Source: Dehalococcoidia bacterium UBA1141 (lineage in GTDB: Bacteria > Chloroflexota > Dehalococcoidia > Lucifugimonadales > UBA3495). Taken from it: DNA of 6,941 bases. Below the pieces are notes generated by a model that was not told where the DNA came from, did not search any database, and saw nothing but the letters and a program-made list of their open reading frames with translations. Position 1 is the stretch's first letter; each line of letters opens with the position of its first letter. A program made the position numbers and the translations under genes. The stretch lies in the NCBI GenBank assembly GCA_002311385.1, contig DCAE01000023.1, positions 1-6,941 on the forward strand, written 5' to 3'. This document shows positions 1 through 6,705 of the stretch, piece after piece.

Positions 1-503
1 GCGATCACACTCACGGTGTGGGTACAAAGGGGTCAAACAGGCACCAACAAGACCAGATCAACGTCCTGGGCATGCATGGCTTCCGCCGCTTGGGGGGCGG
101 TTTCCTCTATGATCTTCCTAGGGTCCCTCTGGGCGCCCATGAAGGAGTAGTAATCCTGGGCCAGGCTGCCGATAACATTTCGGTCAACGAGTTCTCGCGT
201 CCGGTCCAATGGAAAAGCCAGGTTCAGGTCACGGTACAACCCCGTACGGTCCCAGCCGATGCTCGTGTGGCTGTCTATTACATCGGCGGGGTCGGAGTCA
301 GATGGAATGACCCGGTAAGACGGGTCACCCCCACTAAAGGGACGGTCCCCGCGCATATGCAGCCCGGCGCTGGAAACCAGGGCTATCGTGCTTTGTGATA
401 ACTCCTTGTCCCACGGAACCCAAGGAGTGATATCATGTTCGAAGCATGGGAAGTACAGGGCGCTCTGCCGCTGGATTTCGCTAAGCTGGTCGAGCCTGGG
501 CAC
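1..503 (-). CDS. GrdB/PrdB-like reductase family selenoprotein, partial at left edge
   Basis: This is the N-terminal part of a protein related to selenoprotein B of glycine/sarcosine/betaine reductase and to PrdB of D-proline reductase; substrate unknown. Visible landmarks are the PW.PWDKEL entry segment (about 27-35), LVSSAGLHMRG (42-52), DPSYRVIPSD (60-69), the NLAFPLDRTRELVDRNVIGS block (94-113), DYYSFMGAQRDP (117-128), APQAAEAM and VDLVLLVPV (148-156). The frame then meets TGA at 35-33 and continues open to the window edge as PLCTHTVSVI. Relatives have Cys or Sec followed by a P.C.(H)..TVS.I segment at this point, so the TGA is read as Sec157 in a U-P-L-C redox motif. The GTG start at 503-501 is favoured because AAGGGG lies about 7 nt upstream and the N-terminal PRLDQLSEI resembles the family. 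The C-terminus, probably some 60 residues, is outside the window. If the TGA is a true stop, this is instead a truncated 156-residue pseudogene product. Confidence 0.8.
6..35 (-). promoter_or_regulatory. Sec UGA codon and putative bacterial SECIS hairpin
   Basis: Reading the minus strand, TGA (35-33) is followed by 17 nt and then the apical loop of a perfect 5-bp hairpin. CACAC (20-16) pairs with GTGTG (10-6) around the 5-nt loop CGTGA (15-11). The distance from UGA to loop and the G in the first two loop positions match what is known of bacterial SECIS elements such as that of E. coli fdhF, where the loop starts after 18 nt. SelB-tRNA(Sec) would decode the UGA there. The stem is short, so the element alone is suggestive; the protein-family context makes it convincing. 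Confidence 0.65.
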
Positions 504-532
504 GATTTACCCCTTTAGTTTGGCTGGCAACT

Positions 533-547
533 ACGCCTATGCGGCGT
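533..547 (-). other. 5' leader hairpin of the selenoprotein mRNA
   Basis: ACGCC and GGCGT pair perfectly (5 bp) around a 5-nt loop. The hairpin would lie within a few nucleotides of the 5' end if transcription starts near 549. It could stabilise the transcript; there is no evidence that it regulates. Confidence 0.3.
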
Positions 548-555
548 TCCGTGGA

Positions 556-584
556 AGTATAGATTGCCCGCATATGCAGGTCAA
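556..584 (-). promoter_or_regulatory. sigma70-like promoter for the selenoprotein gene
   Basis: On the minus strand TTGACC (584-579) and TATACT (561-556) are separated by exactly 17 nt, each matching the consensus at 5 of 6 positions. The predicted start near 549 gives a leader of about 46 nt ending at the AAGGGG ribosome-binding site and the GTG at 503. It lies within the decayed paralog 510-906, so it may have arisen inside the dead copy. Sequence match only. Confidence 0.5.
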
Positions 585-968
585 CCCGGATCTGGTTGGC
601 CCGCTGTAGTTCCTTGTTGGCCTGGGGAGAGACTGGCTTGTGTCTTTGCAAGGATGTTCTAGGATCGGAAAAGTAAAAGACCACGGATTTCAGTTCACCG
701 GCCACTTCTTTCAATTGGGAATATGTAAGACCTATGACTAAACTTTCGCGGCTAGCCATGGAAGATAATGGACGGTTTATGGTTGATCCCGTTTTACGTT
801 TGTCCGAAGCAATAGAGATGCACGCCCGCCTGTGAAACAAGGAGATGAATGATAAAACACTCCTTGTCCCTAGGCCAACCGGGGAAATCTGAGACAGCCG
901 ATCCAATAAGTGTTGACAGCAGGACGAGAATCCCCTTCGAACGCTAAATCACCACTTCTACCAGTCCG

Positions 969-1284
969 CTAAATGGGAATCGCCCGATTTCGCTGCCCGT
1001 GGATAGTCTGGTTTATAATCAGCACAACCAGATGTGTGATCAAACCTGGAAAGAATGAGACCGCCCAATAGGTCGTTATTAGCTCTCTGCCGTTGACGAA
1101 CATCCAGAGGTCAGGCGGGATCAAGCATTCTGGCCTTCAGGAAGCTCTGGGTGCCTTCCTGGAAGTTATAATCTTGAACTCGGACATTTCGGACATTAAT
1201 GGCGAGATTCGAGGTTGCCTGATACGTTAGTAATCGCTCCTTGGCGGATTGTTGCCGATGAAGGGCCAGCCAGACGCCTGGAGT
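969..1284 (-). pseudogene. decayed C-terminal fragment of a DppC-type ABC permease
   Basis: The stretch from 1124 to the TAG at 971-969 reads LIPPDLWMFVNGRELITTYW followed by AVSFFPGLITHLVVLIIN. The intact DppC in this window has AWGLMVAEGRELIITAWW followed by VAFFPGLGILLAVMSMN, so the GREL..T..W.V.FFPGL core is shared. Immediately upstream the match moves to another frame (1284-1111), where EGTQSFLKA corresponds to EASLSFLGA. That frame runs into TGA 1113-1111 and is bounded by TAG 1287-1285. A frameshift near 1110-1124 and the missing N-terminal two thirds show it is dead. It stops about 40 nt short of the divergent fusion gene at 1328, as if truncated there. Divergence from the intact copy is high, so it is not a recent duplicate. 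Confidence 0.7.
1180..1197. repeat. perfect 9-bp tandem duplication
   Basis: TCGGACATT occurs twice back to back (1180-1188 and 1189-1197) within the DppC relic. It adds three codons in the relic's reading frame relative to the spacing in the intact DppC. It looks like a slippage duplication in unconstrained DNA. Confidence 0.7.
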
Positions 1285-1327
1285 CTATACCCGCAGAGTT
1301 GGCCTGTCTCTAAAGAAGGATGATCGC

Positions 1328-4195
1328 TTGTTCAGCACCGCGCTCAGAAAAAAACGTGGGGCCGGTCTGGCCCTGCTGTTAGTAATTTTAATCCTGTTCT
1401 TCTCCTTTAACCGCTTTCCCAAGCTGGACGCCGTCGGTGGTGACCTGGACGCAGTCACATCCCCGGACCACCAATGCTTTCAAGGGTTCTGCATCGAACG
1501 TGAGCCCGGTTCTGACTTCTATTCTGAATGGTGGAAATTCTCGGTAACATACTTTCGCCTAGTTTCCGTTGGCATGATCTTCGCTTTTTCGGTGGCCGGC
1601 CTTGCAGAAGCTTTCTTAATCCCACCGCGTCAAGGTAAGGATGTACTGTCCAAAGGCGTGTTCAGACGGACCGTGCAAGGTGCGGCTCTGGGCCCGGTCC
1701 TGAACCTTTGCTCTGCATGTATAGTGCCCGTTTCATCTGCCTTCAGAAGAAGGGGAGGTGGGATCGATGGGGCTATAGCTATGGTACAAGGGTCGGCCAC
1801 CATGAACATCCCAGCGCTGACCATGGTGTTTTTTATCTTCACGCCTTTGCTGGGCATTAGTCGTCTCCTTCTAGCAATCATAGGCGCTCTTTTCATGGGA
1901 CCAATCGTTCTTATGATCTCCCGTGAGGACAAAGGCCACGCTCCTGACGAACAAACATTTACGCTATCTCGCGGACTTGAAGAGGCGTCCCCTTGGAGGC
2001 CGGCGATGACCGAAGCCTTTCAAGATTGGGCGAAGATCAGTTTAGGCTATGTGGTCCGGCTGGGACCGATCATGATAGTAGCGGGTTTTATCAGTGGCCT
2101 CGTCATCCAATGGTTAAGTCCGCAAACCGTTTCCAACTACCTGGGTAACGACATTCTGGGGGTTGGGGCAGCCGCTACCTTCGGCATCTTGATCAACGTA
2201 CCGTTGTTGTTCGAGATCCCCCTGGTGGTTCTCTTGTTAACACTCGGTATGGGCACTGCCCCTGCCGCCACGCTTCTCTTCACGGCGGCAGCTGGTGGAC
2301 CGATGACATTCTGGGGCCTGGCAAAAATAATGCCGAAGAGGGCGATAGCGGCTTTCGTGACTGCTACATGGATATTGGGAGCAACCGGGGGTCTGGCTGT
2401 ACTGGCCATAGGTGCGAATATATGGGACGACAACGACCTGAAGATCGGCACGTCCACTACCTCCGAGTCATTCGTCAACGGACGTTCTGCCCATTCCCGT
2501 AACGATCCGGTGGCTAGCCGTTCCACCGTTGTTCCCGGTCAGCAGATTCATTTTATCGATGTGACCCGGAAAGCGGGAGTTGACTTCCATCACAACCGTG
2601 CCGATTCTTTCATAAATATCGGTGGTGGAACGGCCACCGGAGATTACAACGGCGATGGGTTGCTAGATATCTACGTTACAAACTCAGCAGGCTCAAATTC
2701 TCTCTACCGGAATAATGGTGACGGCACTTTTACTGACGTAGCCCTGGCTGCGGGAGTAGACGATCCCAGAGGCGTCGGGAACGGCGCCGGCTGGGGTGAC
2801 TATGACAACGACGGTGACCTTGACCTTTTTGTCGCCAATTTCGGCACTAGTAAACTTTTCCAGAATAGTGCCGATGGCTCCTTCACTGACGTGACTTCTC
2901 AAGCGGGCGTGAGCGACCCAGACCTGGAGCATCGGAGCACAGGTGTCACATGGGGGGACTACGATATGGACGGTTACTTGGACCTGTTGGTTGTACGTTG
3001 GGTTTACGAAACAGACCAATCAGTTCTGGTAACCCGGGATTTCAAAGCTGCTGTCAGACCTCTGGCTCTATATCACAACAATGGAGATGGAACTTTCACT
3101 GACGTAGTGTCTATATTAGGATTTCCCCATCATTACCCAAGCAATGTCAACGGTGCGGGTTTCAAACCCAGTTTTGTAGACTACGACAACGACGGCGACC
3201 CGGACATATACGTGGTCAACGATTTTGGAGAACTGAATTACCCCAACGTGCTGTGGCGCAATGACGGCCCCAAGAAATCCGGAGGCTGGTTGTTCACGGA
3301 TGTTTCCGCTTCCTCCGGAACCGATCAACCCATCTTCGGCATGGGTTTGGCGGTTGGGGATTATGACAATGACGGGGACTTGGATTTCTACATGACCGAC
3401 ATGGGGGACAGTGAGTTTCTGGAGAACCAGGGCGATGGTACCTTCACAAACGTAACCAGCCGTACGGGAACAGGCCGAGGCAAACTTCCCGGTGATGCTC
3501 CTTGGCCTTTAGCAGGGAACACGAGGCGAAGTGACGTACCAATGATGAATAACTTCCCAGACCTCTCCTTCCAGGATGTGTTGAATGAGTCCCTGCCAGA
3601 CTCTTCCATCGGTTGGGGATCTGTGTTCTCTGACTTCAACAACAATGGGCTCTTAGATTTGTACTACGTCGCGGGCCCGTTGGACGATGATCCGTCTGAT
3701 TACTCTCAACGTCAAACCAATGCCCTGTTCTCCAACAACGGCGACGGTTCGTTTCTGGACATATCTAGCGACTCGGGAGTCGACGACCCCGGTGTTGGCC
3801 GGGGAGTAGCCAGCGCGGATTTCAATAACGACGGACTTTCCGATCTGTTCGTCGTCAATGTAGGTGATCTGAGTGGCCGTCCCGGAATAGCCAGGCTGTT
3901 CCAGAACGTCTCTGACACTACCAACCATTGGCTGAGGATTAGGCTCGTCGGCACCAACAGCAACCGAGATGCTATCGGAGCCAGAATCAGAATAACCTCA
4001 GGAGGAGTCACCCAGATCCGGGAAATGGGCTCCAGCCAATCACATATGTCTCACTCTGTTGTACCGGTTCACTTCGGTCTGGGCTCCAACATCAAAGTAG
4101 ATTTGGTGGAGATTCGATGGCCCAGTGGCGGTTTACAGACACTGAGCAACGTACCAGCGGACCAAATCCTGACTGTGACAGAAACGCCACGGTAG
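1328..4195 (+). CDS. ArsP/DUF318-like permease fused to FG-GAP/VCBS propeller and ASPIC/UnbV domain
   Basis: This 955-residue protein starts at TTG 1328, fixed by AGAAGGA seven nt upstream. Residues about 11-366 are a polytopic permease resembling the ArsP_1/DUF318 family: a first TM after RKKR (12-28), an outer loop with C50 and C55, a TM at 73-97, a membrane segment with CSAC (128-131) followed by SSAFRRRGGG, TMs around 160-197, 240-263 and 277-330, and a last TM at 339-366. The KIMPKR just before the last TM points to an outside C-terminus. A linker leads to HFIDVTRKAGVDF (408-420). Calcium-binding DxDxDG-type loops begin at 439, 491, 544, 618, 678, 769 and 831 and are typical of FG-GAP/VCBS blades, with NNGDGTFTDV between blades. 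HWLRIRLVGTNSNRDAIGAR to the C-terminal WPSGG...NVPADQ (867-945) is ASPIC/UnbV, as in CRTAC1 proteins. The permease substrate is unknown; metal, metalloid or organo-arsenical export is only a family hint. No single strong upstream promoter is visible. Confidence 0.9.
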   Translation: MFSTALRKKRGAGLALLLVILILFFSFNRFPKLDAVGGDLDAVTSPDHQCFQGFCIEREPGSDFYSEWWKFSVTYFRLVSVGMIFAFSVAGLAEAFLIPPRQGKDVLSKGVFRRTVQGAALGPVLNLCSACIVPVSSAFRRRGGGIDGAIAMVQGSATMNIPALTMVFFIFTPLLGISRLLLAIIGALFMGPIVLMISREDKGHAPDEQTFTLSRGLEEASPWRPAMTEAFQDWAKISLGYVVRLGPIMIVAGFISGLVIQWLSPQTVSNYLGNDILGVGAAATFGILINVPLLFEIPLVVLLLTLGMGTAPAATLLFTAAAGGPMTFWGLAKIMPKRAIAAFVTATWILGATGGLAVLAIGANIWDDNDLKIGTSTTSESFVNGRSAHSRNDPVASRSTVVPGQQIHFIDVTRKAGVDFHHNRADSFINIGGGTATGDYNGDGLLDIYVTNSAGSNSLYRNNGDGTFTDVALAAGVDDPRGVGNGAGWGDYDNDGDLDLFVANFGTSKLFQNSADGSFTDVTSQAGVSDPDLEHRSTGVTWGDYDMDGYLDLLVVRWVYETDQSVLVTRDFKAAVRPLALYHNNGDGTFTDVVSILGFPHHYPSNVNGAGFKPSFVDYDNDGDPDIYVVNDFGELNYPNVLWRNDGPKKSGGWLFTDVSASSGTDQPIFGMGLAVGDYDNDGDLDFYMTDMGDSEFLENQGDGTFTNVTSRTGTGRGKLPGDAPWPLAGNTRRSDVPMMNNFPDLSFQDVLNESLPDSSIGWGSVFSDFNNNGLLDLYYVAGPLDDDPSDYSQRQTNALFSNNGDGSFLDISSDSGVDDPGVGRGVASADFNNDGLSDLFVVNVGDLSGRPGIARLFQNVSDTTNHWLRIRLVGTNSNRDAIGARIRITSGGVTQIREMGSSQSHMSHSVVPVHFGLGSNIKVDLVEIRWPSGGLQTLSNVPADQILTVTETPR

Positions 4196-4250
4196 CAGAC
4201 AAAATCGATGAACCAAAAACTCGTTCGCAGTTGGATACATTGATTTACGT

Positions 4251-4265
4251 ACACCTTTCAGGTGT
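4251..4265. other. inverted repeat downstream of the fusion gene
   Basis: ACACCT and AGGTGT form a perfect 6-bp stem around TTC, 56 nt after the stop codon at 4195. It lacks a T-run on either strand, so it is at best a weak or factor-assisted 3' end for the plus-strand transcript. Confidence 0.3.
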
Positions 4266-4583
4266 CCTGACATGGGAACCTCACACAAACCCACTTTCTC
4301 TAGGCCGTCGTGGAATCACCGTGAAGAAAAGCAAGAAGGTTAATCCGTCCCAGTGGGGCTTCGCCCATATCAGCCCGCTCCCCTGTTATCTGTATCTCCT
4401 GTCTTGACCCTCGATTTGCTCCCCACTCTTTGAAAGAACGTACGGCGAGGCGGGCCGTAAACCGCCGTGACCTACATGAGTTCAAGTTTAGCCTTAGGAT
4501 GCCGAAGACCTAGCATTCACTCCGACGAACCATTGCCCGATAGGCAGCCGTGAAAAGTTAGCCAACTATGTATTTATTCCAAG

Positions 4584-4611
4584 AAAAAGGGGCGCGCGAG
4601 AAGCGGCCCTT
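4584..4611 (-). terminator. intrinsic terminator of the permease operon
   Basis: On the minus strand, 22 nt after the TAA of the DppC-type gene, AAGGGCCGC (4611-4603) can pair with GCGCGCCCCTT (4597-4587). The GC-rich stem has two single-nucleotide bulges and a 5-nt loop, and runs straight into a T-tract (4588-4584). This is the classic rho-independent layout and would end the dppB-dppC transcript. Confidence 0.75.
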
Positions 4612-4633
4612 GATATTATCAAAGAAAATAACG

Positions 4634-5566
4634 TTACACGTTCCTCAGTTTGGGGTCCAGTTTGTCCCTGAGCCAGTCCCCCAGCAAGTTCATGGACATC
4701 ACGGCTAGTAATATCCCTAGACCTGGGAAAAATGCCACCCACCAAGCGGTTATGATTAACTCCCGGCCTTCGGCCACCATCAATCCCCAAGCCGGTGTAG
4801 GCCGGGACAAGCCTGCCCCCAGAAAACTAAGGCTCGCCTCAAGCAAGATCACCTGTCCGACCTCTAAGGTAGCCAGGACCACGATGGTGTTAATCACGTT
4901 GGGGAATATGTGCCGGGCTATGATTCGGCTGTTACTGGCGCCGGCTACCTTGGCCCGGGCTATATAGTCCTGGTTCTTGATGGCCAACGTTTCCCCTCTG
5001 ATTAAGCGAGCGTAGCGGGACCAGAATATAGCAACTATTACAATTATCACCGTTTGAAAGCTTGGACCTAAAGCGATAGACAACACCAAAGCCAAAAGGA
5101 TAGCCGGTACGGAGAGACAAACGTCAACCAACCTCATAATCAGGTGATCCAGGTTTCCCCCAAAATATCCCGCCATGAGGCCCAGTGTGGTACCGACGCA
5201 CCCCGCAATAATGATGGAAATCACGGCCACTATCAGAGACACCCGAGCGCCGTAAATAACACGGGTTAACACGTCCCTGCCTTGTTTGTCTGTACCCAAT
5301 GGATGAGCCCAGGTTCCCGGTTTACGGATTTCGATCCCTTCAACCGTTTCGCCCTCAGACCAAGCCGGGGGAATAAGTCGCTCGCTCAATTTGCCGACTC
5401 TGGGATTGTACGGAGCGATTTGATTGGCAAAAATCGCCGGAATCACCAAGAATACCAACAAAATGAAGAAGGCTACGAGGGGATAACGCCGGGCGGTGGT
5501 AAAAAACCCGCCGAGCACTGGTAGCCTATAGATAGCATTTCGCTGGGGTATTATCAGGTTGGCCAT
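4634..5566 (-). CDS. dppC: DppC-type peptide/nickel-class ABC transporter permease
   Basis: This 310-residue inner-membrane subunit pairs with the DppB-type protein to form the channel of a peptide/oligopeptide-type importer. Residues 1-29 are cytoplasmic and basic. A TM at about 30-48 is followed by an extracytoplasmic loop with IPPAWSEGE, then the family signature HPLGTDKQGRDVLTRVIYGA (88-107). Further TMs lie around 109-133, 145-180, 224-245 and 270-294. The EAA loop that docks to the ATPase is at about 199-223 (QDYIARAKVAGASNSRI). SFLGAGLSRPTPAWGLM (247-263) is another DppC hallmark, and the protein ends on LDPKLRN. Length is normal. The ATG at 5566-5564 is supported by AGGAG (5577-5573) six nt upstream. 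Substrate cannot be told from the permease alone. No ATPase gene follows: a terminator begins 22 nt after the stop. Confidence 0.95.
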   Translation of the reverse strand: MANLIIPQRNAIYRLPVLGGFFTTARRYPLVAFFILLVFLVIPAIFANQIAPYNPRVGKLSERLIPPAWSEGETVEGIEIRKPGTWAHPLGTDKQGRDVLTRVIYGARVSLIVAVISIIIAGCVGTTLGLMAGYFGGNLDHLIMRLVDVCLSVPAILLALVLSIALGPSFQTVIIVIVAIFWSRYARLIRGETLAIKNQDYIARAKVAGASNSRIIARHIFPNVINTIVVLATLEVGQVILLEASLSFLGAGLSRPTPAWGLMVAEGRELIITAWWVAFFPGLGILLAVMSMNLLGDWLRDKLDPKLRNV

Positions 5567-5572
5567 GAGGTG

Positions 5573-5577
5573 CTCCT
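5573..5577 (-). promoter_or_regulatory. Shine-Dalgarno of the DppC-type gene
   Basis: AGGAG on the minus strand sits six nt before the ATG, inside the 37-nt gap after the upstream permease gene. It fixes the start and shows that the second gene can be initiated independently within the operon. Confidence 0.75.
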
Positions 5578-5603
5578 GGTCTCGTGCGCTATACCGGTGA
5601 AAT

Positions 5604-6560
5604 CTATTGGGTGTAACGAATACGGGGATCCAAATAGGCGTAAAGGACGTCGACGATAAGGTTAGCTAATATGTAGATACCCGCGAAGAACACCACCACC
5701 GACTGTATCACCTGGAAGTCTCGTGCCCGAAGGGCATCGATGGCCAGTAACCCCACTCCTGGCCAGGTAAACACGGTTTCAGTCACCACGGAACCGGTCA
5801 TGAGTCCGCCTAGAATCAGCCCAAAATAGGTCAAAGGCGCAATCATCGCATTCCGTAGACAGTGCTTCCAGACCACTTTCCATTCGGGTATACCCTTAAC
5901 CCTGGCGAGCTTTACGTACTCGGTATCCAAGACTTCTAGCATCGATGACCGGATGAGTCGCATCAAGGCAGCGACCTGGAACCAGCCCAGTGTGATAGCG
6001 GGCAAAATTAAATGCTTGAAGCTTCCTTCCGCCACATTCGGGAATACACTCCCTCTTCCTGACGTCGGGAGCAACCCCAGTTGTACGGCAAAAATCCACA
6101 TCAGAATTAACCCCAGCCAGAAAGATGGCAAAGATTGACCTAAAAGAGCGATTAACTTGCCCAAATAGTCTATGCCTGTATCCTTCTTCACCGCCACCAA
6201 AACACCGATTGGAATTGCCAGAATCGCGCTGACGAATAGGGATAATAAAGCGAGTTCCAGAGTTGCAGGAACTCGTTCCAATAACAACCCACCCGCGCTC
6301 CGCCCTTGCCACCTTATGGATTCCCCAAAATTGCCAGTGACGATATTGCCAAGGTATCTGAGGTATTGCAGATGGAGCGGTCGGTCCAACCCCCAATAGG
6401 CCGACACTCTAGCGAAATCTTCCTCTGTCGCGTCGATATCCAGGAGAGTATCGAGGGGGTCTCCTGAGATCCGAGCTAGTGCAAAAACTATGATACTGAC
6501 AACAAAAAGAGCTATGACGGCGTGAAAAGCACGAACGATAATGAAACGCTGCATGGCCAC
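5604..6560 (-). CDS. dppB: DppB-type peptide/nickel-class ABC transporter permease
   Basis: This 318-residue inner-membrane permease is the expected heterodimer partner of the DppC-type protein downstream. It shows the DppB layout: TM1 at about 12-30, ISGDPLD (31-37), the YWGLDRPLHLQYLRYL region (55-70), GNFGESIRW (76-84), ERVPATLELAL (95-105), then TMs near 105-123, 136-160, 184-200, 243-262 and 285-310. The EAA loop is at about 214-238 (EYVKLARVKGIPEWKVVWKH), followed by RNAMIAPLT, then ETVFTWPGVG (261-270) and a terminal LDPRIRY. The start is ambiguous: GTG at 6560-6558 or the in-frame ATG at 6554-6552. Neither has a strong Shine-Dalgarno, and the ATG would remove only two residues. It is the first gene after the promoter at 6734-6706, with a leader of about 140 nt. 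No substrate-binding protein gene is seen between promoter and this gene. Confidence 0.95.
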   Translation of the reverse strand: MAMQRFIIVRAFHAVIALFVVSIIVFALARISGDPLDTLLDIDATEEDFARVSAYWGLDRPLHLQYLRYLGNIVTGNFGESIRWQGRSAGGLLLERVPATLELALLSLFVSAILAIPIGVLVAVKKDTGIDYLGKLIALLGQSLPSFWLGLILMWIFAVQLGLLPTSGRGSVFPNVAEGSFKHLILPAITLGWFQVAALMRLIRSSMLEVLDTEYVKLARVKGIPEWKVVWKHCLRNAMIAPLTYFGLILGGLMTGSVVTETVFTWPGVGLLAIDALRARDFQVIQSVVVFFAGIYILANLIVDVLYAYLDPRIRYTQ

Positions 6561-6632
6561 CGCCGGTTCAATTTCGGGCTACAGACGAGCAAAGACCCTT
6601 GCTGTTTCTGGGCTTGTTCACACGACCAAGAA

Positions 6633-6647
6633 TCCATCGCTGATGGA
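6633..6647 (-). other. hairpin in the permease operon leader
   Basis: TCCATC and GATGGA form a perfect 6-bp stem around a 3-nt loop, midway in the predicted leader between promoter and first gene. No T-run follows, so it is not an attenuator by itself. No known riboswitch was recognised. Confidence 0.35.
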
Positions 6648-6705
6648 GTCCCAAGGTCGATCAAAAGATTCTGGGCTGAGTCTTCGTCCGGACAATTGGA
6701 TTTGC

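Larger units (their letters stand above)
510..906 (-). pseudogene. decayed tandem paralog of the GrdB/PrdB-like gene
   Basis: This segment can be followed against the intact gene only by switching frames. In one frame, 906-883 reads LDRLSQIS, like the MPRLDQLSEI start. After a deletion, the next frame (889-794) reads FPGWPRDKE then HLLVSQAGVHL, matching PWVPWDKE and ALVSSAGLHM, and ends at TAA 796-794. Back in the first frame come GSTINRPLSS (cf. GDPSYRVIPS), LTYSQLKEVAGELKSVVFYF (cf. the PLDRTRELV...IGSLAQDYYSF region) and SPQANKELQRANQIRVDL (cf. APQAAEAMHAQDVDL). A 12-bp block, actccttgtccc on the plus strand, is identical at 859-870 and 401-412. The redox Cys/Sec segment is not recognisable. 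The open frame 481-906 (TTG start, no ribosome-binding site) is just the best-preserved frame of this relic. The 3' limit is uncertain. Confidence 0.65.
4196..4633. other. convergent intergenic region without a recognised gene
   Basis: No coding sequence is supported here in either direction: the short open frames have no ribosome-binding site and no recognisable motif. The interval holds the inverted repeat at 4251-4265, a small GGGC-TTC-GCCC hairpin at 4356-4366, an ACGGCG/CGCCGT pair (4442-4447 with 4463-4468), and the terminator of the permease operon at 4584-4611. None of the frames resembled the selenoprotein or permease families, unlike the relics at 510-1284. Confidence 0.6.

Noticed and set aside
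18..398. Plus-strand 126-codon open frame
   Set aside because: It lies antisense to the selenoprotein gene, whose frame shows clear family motifs, and it has no recognisable motif of its own.
352..579. Shared 11-mer cgcatatgcag at 352-362 and 569-579
   Set aside because: The two copies fall at non-equivalent positions of the intact gene and its relic, so they are not aligned by the duplication. Probably chance.
481..906. Minus-strand 141-codon open frame as a real gene
   Set aside because: TTG start without a ribosome-binding site. Homology to the neighbouring gene hops to another frame at 889-794, so it is the surviving frame of a relic.
913..918. TTGACA as a -35 box for the plus-strand fusion gene
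   Set aside because: No -10-like hexamer occurs at a spacing of 16-18 nt downstream.
1111..1113. TGA in the permease relic as a second selenocysteine codon
   Set aside because: The DppC family has no Sec or Cys at this point, and the homology continues in a different frame after it, so it is a frameshift effect.
1014..1172. TATAAT hexamers at 1014-1019 and 1167-1172 as promoters of the fusion gene
   Set aside because: Neither has a recognisable -35 box at suitable spacing. They could still be weak promoters but are not supported.
4117..4485. Open frames 4117-4407 (plus) and 4300-4485 (minus)
   Set aside because: The first begins inside the UnbV-coding sequence in another frame. Neither has a ribosome-binding site or known motif.
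4441..4500. Possible tRNA-like fold around the ACGGCG/CGCCGT pair
   Set aside because: No cloverleaf could be drawn: no T-arm consensus and no acceptor stem pairing.
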